The position numbers were made by a program, and so were the translations under genes. The notes under the pieces were generated by a model. It saw only the letters and a list, made by a program, of their open reading frames with translations. It searched no databases and had not been told where the DNA came from. A stretch of 64,000 nt of DNA from contig CM066324.1 of assembly GCA_033807775.1 (NCBI GenBank), positions 133,105,501 through 133,169,500 of the forward strand. Direction: 5' to 3'. The DNA is from Saussurea involucrata. Lineage: Eukaryota; Streptophyta; Magnoliopsida; Asterales; Asteraceae. Positions 1-10,771 of the stretch are shown in pieces. How positions within the stretch are numbered: position 1 is the stretch's first letter; every line of letters begins with the position of its first letter.

Positions 1-73
1 GGAAACACCTCACTATTTTTTTTAGAGAAATAGTGCCTTGGGTAAATGTCTACCTTCGGGGGAATCTTACTGA

Positions 74-427
74 CAGTGGCGGATGCACTCCATGGGGTGT
101 GGGGGGATGGGACCCCATTAAAAAGAAAAAAAATTGAATTTTTTAGGTTAAAAATATAGATTTTTCAAGTTTATATCTTAATGTCTCCCCAGTAATTTCT
201 CGTCCGGGACCCCATCAACCAAAAATATGTTTCGAAATTGACTAAAAAATCAAAAAAGTCTCTCGAAATCAACAAAAGAACTTAAAAATCTATTAAAATC
301 TACCAAAAAAAACTTTAATGGTCCTCGAAACGTTGGATTTAAGCTAAAAATATATCGGCCAATTTTACAGGCATTTAAGCTACCTTAAAGGGGACCCCAG
401 TAGAAAAAAATTCTGGATCCGCCACTG
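74..427. mobile_element. hAT-type MITE, 354 bp
   Basis: The ends are inverted repeats, CAGTGGCGGATGCA on the left and TGGATCCGCCACTG on the right. A perfect 8-base target duplication, CTTACTGA, lies at 66-73 and 428-435. An 8-base duplication with CAG...CTG ends fits a non-autonomous hAT element. There is no coding capacity. A related copy in the opposite orientation is at 15191-15574. Confidence 0.85.
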
Positions 428-1631
428 CTTACTGAACGACTGTCAAACATGTCCTCTTCGTATTCCAAGAGATTGGATTTAGGTGAAGTCCGGTGTTTTT
501 GGGAGTTTGTGATTTATTGCATACACATGTTTATGCACTCCTTGTTGATGTTATGGGTCACTTTTAAGATGTTTAAATTGAAACCTTATGGCCACCCAAC
601 TCCTATCCTCATTTAATAATTTACTTTTTCCATCTTTTTTATTTTTAAATATCTTGTAAAAACTAATATTTATATACGGCAAAAACAACAAATAAACTCA
701 CACACTCTCCTCATCTTTGGTGAAATTTGAACCCCTAACCTCCTAGGAAGAAAGAGACTCGGATACCGCTAGGTCAAAGGCCCTTTAGTAAGTTTTTTTA
801 TATTATTTATTTTGATCTTTTAATAGCATCTCCAACGAATTTTCTATTTTGGGATTTTGATCAAGTTCATTAGGAGAAAGATATAATATTTTATTAAATG
901 TATATATATTTTAATAATATAATCAATAGTAAAATTTTAAATTTTTTTTGTTAAAATTGAATGTAATATTTTTAAAATTTTGAGTTTTAATTTTTATTTT
1001 AGAAAGTTCTGAACAATCGGATAAAGTTGCTAAAAAAATATTATAGTTGTAAAAATTCAGAAGAGAGGACTTGTGAAGTGAGAACCACTTAAATGAAGGA
1101 ATCGATTGTATTTCGTCCTTTGTTTCCCATAGCAACCGGGGATCAAAAAGCACCAAATTTGATGACTTATTAAGGGAAAGACCTATCGAAGACGTTGCAA
1201 GATATGTCGGGGAGGCCTTCGTTGATTGCTTTACAAAATTTCTTATTAGGCAAGAGATATCTGAGTTCAACTGATCCCAAAAACTCAAAAAAAGGACTTG
1301 ATCATACATTTCATGTGCAATAATTATTTTAGATAATAATAAATAATTTAAATAGAAAAGAAAAGAAATGTATTATCTATAGTTAAAGAAAGCCATTAAT
1401 GTGACATCAAGTAGTTAAAAGAAAATGTACTTAGTTCATTTAATGAAAAGAATAATATATTACATCAAAAAGATTTTTGGTACCAAGAAAATATTTGATC
1501 CAATTAAAAAGTTTATGTAATATTTATTAAAACACCTCATTTATATTGCTTGGATAAGTTTTTAGGTTTTCTTATTGATGAATATAAAACTTAAAAATAT
1601 ATAAATTTTTGTTCCAAAATAAATATTTAAA
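428..1631. other. intergenic, AT-rich, no gene seen
   Basis: Apart from the SINE-like segment at 670-785, no gene is supported. A 128-codon open frame at 923-1309 (minus) has no motif I recognise, and its last third is a low-complexity N/K/F run, so it is not called. Confidence 0.5.
670..785 (-). mobile_element. tRNA-derived SINE-like segment
   Basis: Read on the minus strand it has a box-A-like stretch (TTGACCTAGCGGT) followed about 40 bases later by a box-B-like stretch (GGGGTTCAAATTTC), the internal pol III promoter layout of a tRNA-derived SINE. It does not fold as a functional tRNA. Exact ends and target duplications were not resolved. Confidence 0.5.
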
Positions 1632-1914
1632 GAGTGAATTACACAGGGACCTGGTCCCTGTGATTTACTCAAATTTTAGATTTGCTTCCTAAAGTATATT
1701 ATCTACGATGGTGGTTCCTAACTTTTTAATTTACTTTCACTCATGGTCCTCCTATTTTTAATTTACTTTCACTTATGGTTCTCCTATATTTAACATAAAA
1801 GAACCATGAGTGAAATTAAATCAAAAGGTTAGGGACCACCACTGTAGATAGTGTATTTTATGGACCAAATCCAAATTTTGGGTAAACCACAAGGACTATC
1901 GGTGTAATTCACTC
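1632..1914. mobile_element. Mutator-type MITE, GAGTRAATTAC family
   Basis: The termini are GAGTGAATTACA and its complement TGTAATTCACTC. A perfect 9-base target duplication, ATATTTAAA, sits at 1623-1631 and 1915-1923. Nine-base duplications point to the Mutator superfamily. The inside is a foldback of 'ggtcc...tgtggt'-like sequence with no coding potential. Other copies are in the TTL intron (5816-6119) and at 13803, 37345, 59309 and 63619. Confidence 0.85.
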
Positions 1915-2186
1915 ATATTTAAATTTTCATTTTTAGTTTTAATTATCTCAAAACAAGTTTCTATATTTAAATATTATCAACTAAATCTTTAAATATATCC
2001 TTAATGAATGTACAAATAATTAAAAATTGAGAAGATAAATAAATTAATTAACGGTAAGGTTGTCATTTGAACGACTTTGTAATAATTTAAGGTCTAAAAT
2101 TGTATCTTATTTCCATTATGGAGATTTTGGGGCCATTTACCCAAAAGCTTACCATGCAAGGGATTATCGGTGAGAGTCAATACTCT

Positions 2187-2545
2187 CATCTACATGTGTA
2201 AACGAGTCGAGTTTTTAACAAACTCGGACTTAGTAATTCTCGAGCTCAAATCGTTCTCGAACACAAAATAAAACCCGTTTAACTTAACGAGTCGAGCATC
2301 ATAACACCAATATTCGACTCGGCTCGCTCGAAAACTTGATTGAATTTTTTGAGTCGAGCAGAGACATTCGAGCATACAATTTTTCAGGCCAAACATGTTC
2401 ATATTTTCATAAATCATATGATAAAAATATATAAATTATCAATCTTGAGCCAAAAACAAGTTAACCGATCACGAGATCGAGCCCATGGGCATCAAGCTCG
2501 ATAACTCAAAAAAAATCGAGCCCGAGCTTTAACCCTACATTGAGG
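2187..2545. repeat. dispersed repeat rich in CTCGAG/GAGCTCGA words
   Basis: The segment opens with TGTGTAAACGAGTCGAG and closes with ATCGAGCCCGAGCTTTAACC, with many CTCGAGC-type words between in both orientations. This layout suggests a degenerate inverted-repeat element. The flanking pentamer CTACA occurs on both sides and could be a target duplication. Family not assigned. Confidence 0.45.
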
Positions 2546-2768
2546 TAAGATTTTTGGTCTTTGCATGTTTATCCAGTAAGGTAAATTACTTGATTAACAC
2601 TTACTGAATAAGAATTTACCCCATTTTAGAGAAAATGAATAATATGAGGATTTTGGATTGTATTTTTGCTTCAACAGTTTCCCTAAAACTATCTCTAAAA
2701 CGGAGAAAATAGTAGAGAGAACGATTTTTCTCCAAATATGGAGATAACCCAAAAAATGATTACTACAT

Positions 2769-2962
2769 AAGAGCACCAATAGAAATCTTTGAAAAAAAAA
2801 CATTTAGAGAGAGAAATAATATTTTAATAGATGAATAGAATATTTTAATATTATAATCAATGTTTTTTCTCCAAAAGGGAGAATCTGTTGGAGATAAACT
2901 AAATTTCTTTTAGAGATCTTGATTTTTGGTTCTCTGAAGAATCTATTGGAGATTCTCTTATT
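2769..2962. mobile_element. MITE-like foldback, GAGCA...CTC termini
   Basis: The left end AAGAGCACCAATAGA pairs imperfectly with the right end TCTATTGGAGATTCTCTT. The AT-rich interior resembles the GAGCATCTCCAA-ended elements at 10411 and 60781. No protein is encoded. Confidence 0.5.
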
Positions 2963-3450
2963 CAAACTTCTTATTTTTGGGAATCTACCTTGCTTTCTTT
3001 CATTTTTTGGGAACATAAATTTGGTCATTGATTTTCTTGAATGAAAATTTATTTTCAAAGATAGGAAAAGGAAAATAAAGCTAGGTTTTCAAGATAAGAA
3101 TAGAAATAAAGTTGGTTATTTTTTGATTTACACCTCATTTAATAACATAAAAATCATAGAAGTTTGGAAGAACTTTTTTTTTATGAAGCCAAAATTGTCT
3201 TTTTGGTAAAAGAATTTCACCATGATCTTTCAATTGATGGGGGCCTTTCTAAGTTTTTTTTTACAATGATTTTTTTGGTTTTTTGGTTGATGCTTCTTAG
3301 ATTTTCTAATATTTCGGGCACCTTCAAAAATTAGTGGATGCACCTTTTATATCTTAAAAAAATCCTACTTATGAAAAATAAGTTGAGCGATGTATAAGAG
3401 CCTACTTGAACATACATAGGTATGCCCCCGGTTACCAAGGGACGGTCTAA
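2963..3450. other. intergenic, nothing recognised
   Basis: AT-rich sequence between two MITEs. No open frame with recognisable motifs, no RNA gene and no clear element ends were found. Confidence 0.5.
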
Positions 3451-3690
3451 GCCGAGTTGTTTATTAAACGCTTACCGGGTAAGCATTTATCAGCAAGAGT
3501 CGCTACTATTAGTCATCTTATTGGGTATCATTCTTGAGTCTTGACCATCAAAATAGATTGTTGGTAAACGTTTTTTACCCCGTAAGCACTTGCCAAGTAA
3601 GAGTCTTCTCCCATAAATAAGATTATAAATCTTTATCATATTCATCCGATAAGCTAAATGACACCTCGTAAACGCTTAATAAACCGCCCC
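3451..3690. mobile_element. Tourist-like MITE, 240 bp
   Basis: Ends GTTTATTAAACGCTTACC and CGCTTAATAAACCGCCCC are imperfect inverted repeats. The flanks are TAA and TTA, a TWA-type 3-base duplication typical of PIF/Harbinger. The interior carries repeated TTACCGGGTAAG-like words shared with the element at 36283-36575. Confidence 0.65.
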
Positions 3691-4185
3691 TTACACATAC
3701 ATGCACATATTTCAAACAATTAAAAGCAGTTGTTCAAAAAGACTGACCCATATGCTTGTAGCAACAAATACATAACAAAATTCATAAACTTATTTCTATT
3801 GACCAAATGATCAATCAAAGGAACCCCAAAATATCACAAAATACAATAATACCCCCAACCCCACAATCCAATTTCCTCCTAAACTTGACTTGGTTTGTTG
3901 TTTGTATCACCATCTTCACATATATACACCTACAAACTACACATCCAACTTCTAATAAATCCAGAAATGAATGAAACATAACAACATTCCAATAGTGTTT
4001 AATAAAATTAACTACGAAAACTCTAACTAACCTACGCGTCTCTGCTTTCCTCTTCACGTTGGTCCCAAATTTTTGGCAACAAACGGTCGGATTATGGCGT
4101 TTTTTACACAATCGAATGTAAAAAAAGCGATGGTATTCCGTGTGGTGAAGGGGGTGGATCATGAAGTTACCGTTGTGTGATGCTT
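3691..4185. other. downstream flank of the TTL gene, probable 3' UTR
   Basis: This stretch follows the TTL stop codon on the minus strand and probably contains its 3' untranslated region. I could not fix a polyadenylation site. A 115-codon minus-strand frame at 3815-4162 is rich in basic and Cys/His residues but matches nothing I know. Confidence 0.4.
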
Positions 4186-7100
4186 TTAGGAACTATAATG
4201 CTTGACTGATGATTCCAACGCTTCTTGACTCGGGTACACCATTTCTTTCGCACGATTTCCCTTTTTGTAAATCTTGATTGTTGGTACAATGCTCACATTC
4301 TCGGATTTTGCAATTACTGGGCTTTCTTCCACATCAACCTTTGGATATAGAACAATTTGAATTAGTAGAAGCTCATATATTCATATGTGAATAGATCATC
4401 TTTTACACTCTAGATTTGCTTCGGTTGGTGAAAAGTTTCGAACTTTTTGATTGTTTAGGATACCCATTGTTCTTGTTATTGTTTTGGGAGATGGGGTTTT
4501 TAAGAAACGAAATATACACGAAAAAAGATGATATGCAAAGAAAACATAAAAGGCGGTTTCATTTTTACCTTAAGAAATGTTATAGATGGGTATCGGGTGC
4601 ATAAAGTGTCCAGAAACGGAGAAATCTGCTTGCATTTAGGTTCAGATGACGATTTGAAAAGAACGAACGAGGCTCCTGCAATTTCCAAATTTAAAAGATA
4701 AAGGTAGTACTATAAACAAGGAGCAGAACCGTAAATATCATGAGAACCGGTGTTCAGCCTTATTCATCATGAATAGTGACAATGCATGACATTCATGATG
4801 AATAACTTCAAAGAACATGTAGGTATATTCATCATGAATAGTTGATTCTCAAAATATTTACGGTTCCTAAACAAACCTTCCCGTACTACTGAACTAACCG
4901 GTGGAAGCAACTGCAGATTTAAGCTGCTCAAGACTCGTAATCAATTCAACTTCGCCTCCGAATTTCATATTATATACTTCTTCGCCACGGGATTTCTTCA
5001 ATGCAACTTGAGCATGGAACAACGATTCAGCTATCTCCTTGTTATTCGGAAGCTCTCTCCTCAACACTTCATAATCTCTCAAGGATTCCGCCCAGCGATC
5101 AAGCTGTTATATCACGAGATTCAGTATCCCACAACAGCAATTTGGCAATTTTACACGATCCCAGTTCACAGAAAGGAGAAACACGGCATTAATCATTACC
5201 GTAAGGGCAATTTGGTAATTTTACACAATCCCGGTTCACAGAAAGAAGAAACACGGCATTTGTCATTAGCGTAAGGGCAATTTGGTAATTTTTATGTTTA
5301 TTATTAGCGAGGAAACGTAAACACTTTATACCTTGGTGTAAATGGCAGCTCTACGAAGAAGTGCTTTCGTGTAGTTTGGATGCATAAGAAGCGCTTGATT
5401 ACAATCATCAAGAGATCGTTCCAACTGGCCGAGCTTGAACCAACAAGCGGCTCTATTGCAATAGAGAACGGGATTCGATGGATCGAGCCTAAGCCCTTCC
5501 CCATAAGCCGCACACGCTTCTTTGAACCTTTCTGACTTAAACAAATCGTTGCCACGAGCCCGAGCTCTAGACACCGACCTAACATTTTGAAGCAAAACCG
5601 CGATCTCAGCGTTTCGAGGGTCAATTTGTCCTGATTTCTCAATAGTGGTAACCGCATTCTCAAACCTTTAACAAGAAAAACGAAATAAATCTTCAGAACG
5701 ATTTCGAGTTTAGGGTTTAGGGTTTGGGCATTCTTGTCACGAAAAAGGGTAAAATGCAACGAAATTTACCTTGGTTCTTATTCGGTGTAAGTGTAACATA
5801 GAGATATTTTTCTCAGAGGTTTTTAGTCCCTGTGGTTTGTTGAAAATTTCTATTTCTGTCCTTATGGTTTTTAAATTACGATTTTTATCCCTATAGTTTA
5901 TAATTCGTTTCCTGATTTAAATTTTTTTTCATCCTTGTGCTTTACAATTAATTTCTATTTTAGCCCTTTATACTTAAAAAGTAGTGTTTTGGCCTTAGGA
6001 GTTAGGACGGAAATAGAAATGAATTACAAACCATGGGAACGAAAAACTAAATTTCAAAACTACGGGGACTAAATCCGCAATTTGTTACAAACCACAGGGA
6101 CGGAAAACGTAATTTTCTCTTTTTCTCAATTAACGTAGAAAAGTTTCAAATTTTCTTTTTTTTAAACCATTTTGACCGGTAATCCTGTTGATCTCGTAAA
6201 ATATGATGACATGGATCCATGTCATCAAATGTTACAAGATCGGCAAGTGACCGGTCAAAATGGGTATATACTCAAAACGTTTGACACTTTGTTACATCTA
6301 GGAACTAATCTAAACAATCGAAAACATAAAAAGTCACCTTCCCAATGCCATATTAATTTGAGCCGAAACAAATAAAAGGTAAGCTTCAGGAGCCATCCCG
6401 AAGAATTTTTGTTGGGAAAACGAGAGGCTACAAGATGCTTCGAATTTAGGCACACTCGAAAGGCTTAAATCGGCATCATCTAGTCGACCGAGCTTCAATA
6501 GGGCTTCTGCTTTACACGCAAATAGCTGTCAATTCGATATCAACACATTCAGTTATAATGCTAGTAATCCACCAACAAGATTAAACGCTAAAGTTGCAAT
6601 AATACCAAACCAAACGAACACAATATATCCCACTTAGGGTTAAAATGTACACAGACCTGACCTCTACCCCCAACAAGTTGCAATAATACGAAACCAAACA
6701 AACCAACACAATATATCCCACCTAAAGGTGGGGTAAAATGTTAGGTAAAATGTAGGCAGATCTGACCTCTACCCTAAATAAGTTACAAACAGCACCAAAC
6801 CAAACAAACCCAGTATACCCCACTAAAAGTTGTAATAATATGAAACCAAACCAAAACCAATATAGGGAAATTGACCCAAATAGCCATTTCTCTCTTCAGA
6901 ATAAACATTTCTCTCATGATTTTACCAAAATGTCACCACCTCCGCAAGTGGCAGTTCCGCAATATGCAGAGGGTGAAAAAGTAAAAGAAGTTTCTGAACA
7001 TGGTCCACAAGTACCGGGACCAGATCTGCAACTTTTTTCTACATCCGCAAGAATCGGGCCACAACTTGCGGGCATGTTTAAAAGATTTACAGATCTGACC

Positions 7101-8990
7101 CCTTCACTTGCGAGAGCATTTTCAGAAATTTTTCTTACTTTTTCACCCCTCATAGTTGCCACTTGCAGAGGCCGTTACATTTTAGTAAAACTGGGTGAGG
7201 AATGGCTAAGAGCCCAATTTAGGGAGTGGAATGGCTATTTTGGTCAATTCACCCCGGTATATCCCCCTAGAGTTGGGGTCCGGGGAGGGTAAGATGTAGG
7301 CATATCTGACCTCTACCCAAAAAGCTGCAAAAATAGGTATTTGATAGCAACTCATTTTACCTGAGGGCAGGCATCGGCTCCGGAAGCAATTGCAGCATCA
7401 CATTCCCTCAAAACAACGGCCCAGTCCCGAACCCTCCTAGAAGCGGTGCACTTACTTAAGTGGTTTTCGACCGCTTGCAGCCTCTTGAGCTCGTTTGGAT
7501 CCGGTTGGGACCCTGGAAAACAAAGATGTCTCCTGGCATTTTCGACCTGCCCTAAACTGTCATTGCTTACACAAATTAGATTTATTTACTTACACACGAC
7601 AAGAAGTCCATAACCAACTCTACCATTTCGAGCTTGTGAGCACGAATTCATCGTCAAGAATAGCGGCACATGGTTACATAACAACACCCATTTGCAAGAT
7701 AATGATATAAATACATAGAAACAAAATTTAAGGCAACCCCACAAAAAAAGATTCTTCCTTTCTCAAAAATCAATCGTTTATTCAAGCTACCAATAATCGA
7801 AACCACTTTCCTAAATCGAAACGGAACAAGAAATGTGTATTTAATGCAAAACAAAAATGATTAATCACATGTGAATGTAGTGCAAAATCATATATGAATG
7901 TTTGCAAATTCACATGTGAATGTAGTGCAAAATCACATGTGATGTGGTCGTTTTCGTGTTCTAGTATTTTATCACTGTTCTCGTTTGATCCCAGCCCTAA
8001 TTATGCCCGATTCAAAGAGTAAAACACCCAATAAGATCAGAAGAACAGGATACACATATGAACCAGAACTCATACCATAGATTGATCATAAAGATTTCTT
8101 GAAATTTTATAAATGCATAAATAAAGATCAAAACTTTTTATGAACCCTCACCTAATAAGAAGAGAACCTAAACGATGGTGAGCTCTCATGTATCCAGAAT
8201 CCAGTTTAATGGCTTCAACACATTCTTTCACAGCATCATTCAATCTCTTCAAACACATCAATGCCGCTCCCCGGTTACAATGGTACGCGGCGTTTTCCGG
8301 CGAGATTGCAATCGCCCGATCGTAGTAACTCAACGCCTCTAAGAAGTGTCCCTTTTTGTATTCTTCGTTTCCTATTCTCTTCAATTCTTCCGGATCCTCC
8401 GATGATCTCCTCGAAAGAGGGGATTCACTTCCGCCGCCGGAAGCGGCGGCGGCCGCGGCGGTTTTAGTGGTGGAACTGCCACCTCGCATTATGCTGCCAT
8501 GGCCGTAGTTGCAGGTTCCGAAGCTCAATACGTCTGTTTTGGAGCTCCGGTTTGCCATCATACCTGTCTTTAATATCCTAATATTGCGGGTCGGAAGTAC
8601 ATTGATGGTCGGAGAAGTTGCGGAAGTTCCGCCGGAGTAGATTAGTGGGTGGCCGCCGGACGAATCGGGTCGGGTGTGACCCGACTTCTTTGAACAAGAC
8701 CCGATTACTGAAGACGTCGGAGAACTATCAACCGACAACTCGCCGGAATCTGACCTTCTCGAGGTGGAACGAAAGTGGGACCCGTTTCCTTTCCGACCCG
8801 AACCCGACCCGGATGAGCTGGAGCTGCTGCTAATGACGGGTCCGGGTCGTAACGGCGAAACAGGCGAACCCAAATCGAGTTGACGGAAGTCGGGTTTGTT
8901 AGTGTTTTCGGCGTCGGAAGTAAGCAACTTCAGGCGACCGGAGAGTGTATTAATCCCAATTTCCGAGATCGGTTTACCGGAAGCCGCCAT
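4186..8990 (-). CDS. TTL: TPR repeat-containing thioredoxin TTL-type protein, 7 exons, 673 aa
   Basis: Coding exons on the minus strand are 8990-8152, 7556-7361, 6525-6338, 5665-5332, 5103-4899, 4675-4569 and 4338-4186. All introns are GT...AG and the total is 2022 nt, an exact multiple of three. The N-terminus (about residues 1-195) is low-complexity Ser/Gly and carries the family signature DFRQLDLGSPVSPL. TPR repeats start near residue 199 (GNEEYKKGHFLEALSYYDRA) and resume near 440 (RARGNDLFKSERFKEACAAY). The last 85 residues are a thioredoxin-like fold (ASFVLFKS...IVPTIKIYKKG) in which the CxxC active site is replaced by SSEPKCK. Arabidopsis TTL proteins are about 690 aa; they are linked to osmotic-stress and ABA tolerance and act as scaffolds in brassinosteroid signalling and cellulose synthesis. 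The ATG at 8990 is chosen because family similarity begins there; an in-frame ATG at 9137 lies upstream. Which paralogue (1-4) is not resolved. Confidence 0.93.
4726..4867. mobile_element. foldback element in TTL intron 5 with ATTCATCATGAAT palindromes
   Basis: The ends GAACCGTAAATAT and ATATTTACGGTTC are inverted repeats. Between them the near-palindrome ATTCATCATGAAT or its complement occurs three times (about 4763, 4790 and 4830). It lies inside the intron between exons 5 and 6, clear of the splice sites. The layout parallels the larger element at 10769-12243. Confidence 0.65.
5137..5292. repeat. 70-bp tandem repeat in TTL intron 4
   Basis: Units begin at 5137, 5207 and 5277 with GCAATTTGG(C/T)AATTTTAC and contain CAGTTCACAGAAAG-like and AACACGGCATT words. 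There are two full copies and one partial copy, about 90% alike by eye. Small open frames here are repeat artefacts. Confidence 0.8.
5816..6119. mobile_element. Mutator-type MITE in TTL intron 3
   Basis: A 304-bp member of the GAGTAAATTAC family. A perfect 9-base target duplication, TTTTTCTCA, is at 5807-5815 and 6120-6128. Inside is the diagnostic TTTAGTCCCTGTGGTTTGTT and, near the other end, its complement. The element is wholly intronic and leaves the exon 3/exon 4 junctions intact. Confidence 0.88.
6600..6840. repeat. imperfect repeats in TTL intron 2 (ACCAAACCAAAC / GACCTCTACCC)
   Basis: Three diverged copies of a roughly 90-100 bp unit containing AATAATACCAAACCAAAC, ATATATCCCAC and CAGACCTGACCTCTACCC. 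A further GGCATATCTGACCTCTACCC copy stands on the far side of the element at 6865-7254, so that element probably inserted into this repeat block. Confidence 0.6.
6865..7254. mobile_element. inverted-repeat MITE in TTL intron 2, 390 bp
   Basis: The left end GGGAAATTGACCCAAATAG mirrors the right end CTATTTTGGTCAATTCACCC. The interior also folds back (AGATCTGCAACTT, TTGCGG and CTTGCG words in both orientations). The 150-codon plus-strand frame over it is a by-product of the repeat. Confidence 0.7.
7860..8007. repeat. ATCACATGTGAT palindrome cluster in TTL intron 1
   Basis: TCACATGTGA-type palindromes occur three times, at about 7864, 7911 and 7932, spaced by AATGTAGTGCAAA. The segment closes with GTTCTCGTTTGATCCCAGCC. 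The same combination of a CACATGTG palindrome and a GTTCTCGTTTGAACCC-like end appears near 20435, 44640 and 60600, so it belongs to a dispersed family. Confidence 0.55.
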
Positions 8991-9300
8991 TTTTAAGCCT
9001 GATTCTCTTTTTTTCCTCTCGAAATTACGTCGAAAGCGGAAAAACAACAGAGAGAGAACTCTACCCTCTATAAATGTGCAGGTAACAGAAAACCGATGTG
9101 TCAGAATCACGAACCTGTAATGCTCTAATGTTAACAATGCTGGTGGTGGAAATTAAAATACATGGAAGAAAGGGATGGGATGGGGCAGATGGAGATCTAG
9201 TGATCTAAAAGAATGAATGTAGAGAGAGAGAGAGAGAGAGAGATTACAAGGAGGAAGCGAAGAGAAATAGACGCCGGAGTTTAGATCACTCCGGCCAACA
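8991..9300 (-). promoter_or_regulatory. TTL 5' leader and proximal promoter with GA/CT tract
   Basis: Upstream of the TTL ATG (minus strand) there is no in-frame stop for 49 codons, so the leader is open. A (GA)n tract at about 9220-9242, CT on the sense strand, is typical of plant core promoters and leaders. No convincing TATA box was fixed. The small Helitron begins about 430 bp upstream of the ATG and caps the promoter region. Confidence 0.4.
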
Positions 9301-9369
9301 CCAACTTCACGGCGAACCGGTTTTAGCTTTAAAGAATGAGCTATTGTAATTAAAACCAGTGGCCGACCT

Positions 9370-9372
<3 letters not shown>

Positions 9373-9411
<39 letters not shown>
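9373..9411. repeat. (TA)n microsatellite
   Basis: About 20 TA dinucleotides directly abut the 3' end of the Helitron at 9416. Confidence 0.9.
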
Positions 9412-9415
<4 letters not shown>

Positions 9416-10340
9416 CTAGATAGGTACTTGCGTGCGATGCGGCGCGAAGTATCTCAAATCTAAAGCCGAGAATTTGAAAAAATAATTTTCTTTCATGTTT
9501 ATATTTATAGGCTTTTAAGTCGTATATCAGATGTATAAAATTAAAGATTAATATGGTTAATTGTTCAAAAAAATTAGAGGAAATAATATAATCATGATTA
9601 AGAAAGTATAAATAATTAAATATACTATACTAAAATATTTGCATATTTATATTTTTGAAAAATGTTCGAACTCATAATCCAAAAGTCAGTTGATATATGA
9701 TATTTTTTTTTCCAAGTAATTAAATCTCTTATGATAATTATAAGGGTGTTTCGTTGACAGAATGAAATTTGATATAATTGTAATTCGTCGAAAAAATTCG
9801 ACTTTGAAGTAAAAATTGATATGAAATTGCAAAAAGAAAATCACGACAATTTAGTGATTATTTGTATCAAATCCCATACTAATTTCAACAAATCACATAC
9901 TAATCACGACACATTAATTCGTATATATTTATGATATTTAATAATATAATTAAATCTAAAAATATTCAATATTAGGCTCATTTCTAAGGTATTGGCGAAA
10001 CGATTATAATGGTATAATTTGTACAAAATAGAAATGTTTTTTTAATGCTTTTTAGTTCATATACATTATTTATGTTTATATGATAAGAGTCTAAATTGAA
10101 AAATAAAAAAGTAAGAGATTAAAAGTAAACTACATACCTAATTATAAGGATAGTAAATGTAACGTATAAATTAAAAAAATTGAATTAAGGAGAGATTTAA
10201 GAATGAGTGAATGTGGGTGGGCTAATTGAATTTATAATGTAAATTGCGTCCAGAAACATGTTTAGGCGGAAAAATACTGAAGTCGACTCACCAGAAGACG
10301 ACACGTGGCATGTTAGTTACTTATTTATTATATGTATAGA
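9416..10340 (-). mobile_element. small non-autonomous Helitron, 0.93 kb
   Basis: Read on the minus strand it starts TCTATACATATAATA and ends in CTAG just after a GC-rich imperfect hairpin (GCGCCGCATCGCACGC). These are canonical Helitron ends: 5' TC, 3' hairpin plus CTRR, no target duplication, and insertion between A and T. A second copy at 62688-63601 is highly similar over most of its length. No Rep/helicase is encoded. Confidence 0.78.
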
Positions 10341-10410
10341 TATAAAATTATAGAGCATTTTTGTTTTTTAATGATTTATTTTTTGCATTTTCTACTGTCA
10401 TGTAAATTTA

Positions 10411-10690
10411 GAGCATCTCCATCAGTTTCTTGTTTTATTCTCTAAATTGCTCCAATAGTTTTTTTTATATTGTTCAATTATTAGAAAAAACTCCAAATTT
10501 AAAAAAAAATCTAAAACTTGGTAGATGAAGAGATAAATTATTTTTTATTCATTTCCACCAATAGGTTGGGTTATTATTATTTTTTACAATTTTTTTAAAA
10601 ATATATTGGGATGCTAAATTTAAATAATATAATTGATGTTAAAATCTCTAAAATAGAGAATCTTTGGAGCTAAATGTAATTCTGTTTAGA
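10411..10690. mobile_element. MITE-like segment with GAGCATCTCCA end
   Basis: Begins TTA|GAGCATCTCCATCAGTTTCT, like the better-bounded element at 60781-61093. The right end is diverged and no matching flank was found, so the limit is approximate. Confidence 0.4.
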
Positions 10691-10706
10691 GATTTTGACT
10701 TTTGAT

Positions 10707-10709
<3 letters not shown>

Positions 10710-10768
<59 letters not shown>
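10710..10768. repeat. (TC)n-(TA)n compound microsatellite
   Basis: About 12 TC units run into about 18 TA units, immediately left of the foldback element that begins near 10769. Confidence 0.9.

Positions 10769-10771
<3 letters not shown>

Noticed and set aside
923..1309. 128-codon minus-strand frame as a gene
   Set aside because: No motif, low-complexity C-terminal part, AT-rich setting and no neighbouring exons.
6840..7292. 150-codon plus-strand frame within TTL intron 2
   Set aside because: Coincides with an inverted-repeat MITE and runs antisense to the host gene.
8991..9137. Upstream in-frame ATG at 9137 as TTL start
   Set aside because: The 49 extra residues show no family similarity; conserved sequence begins at the ATG at 8990.
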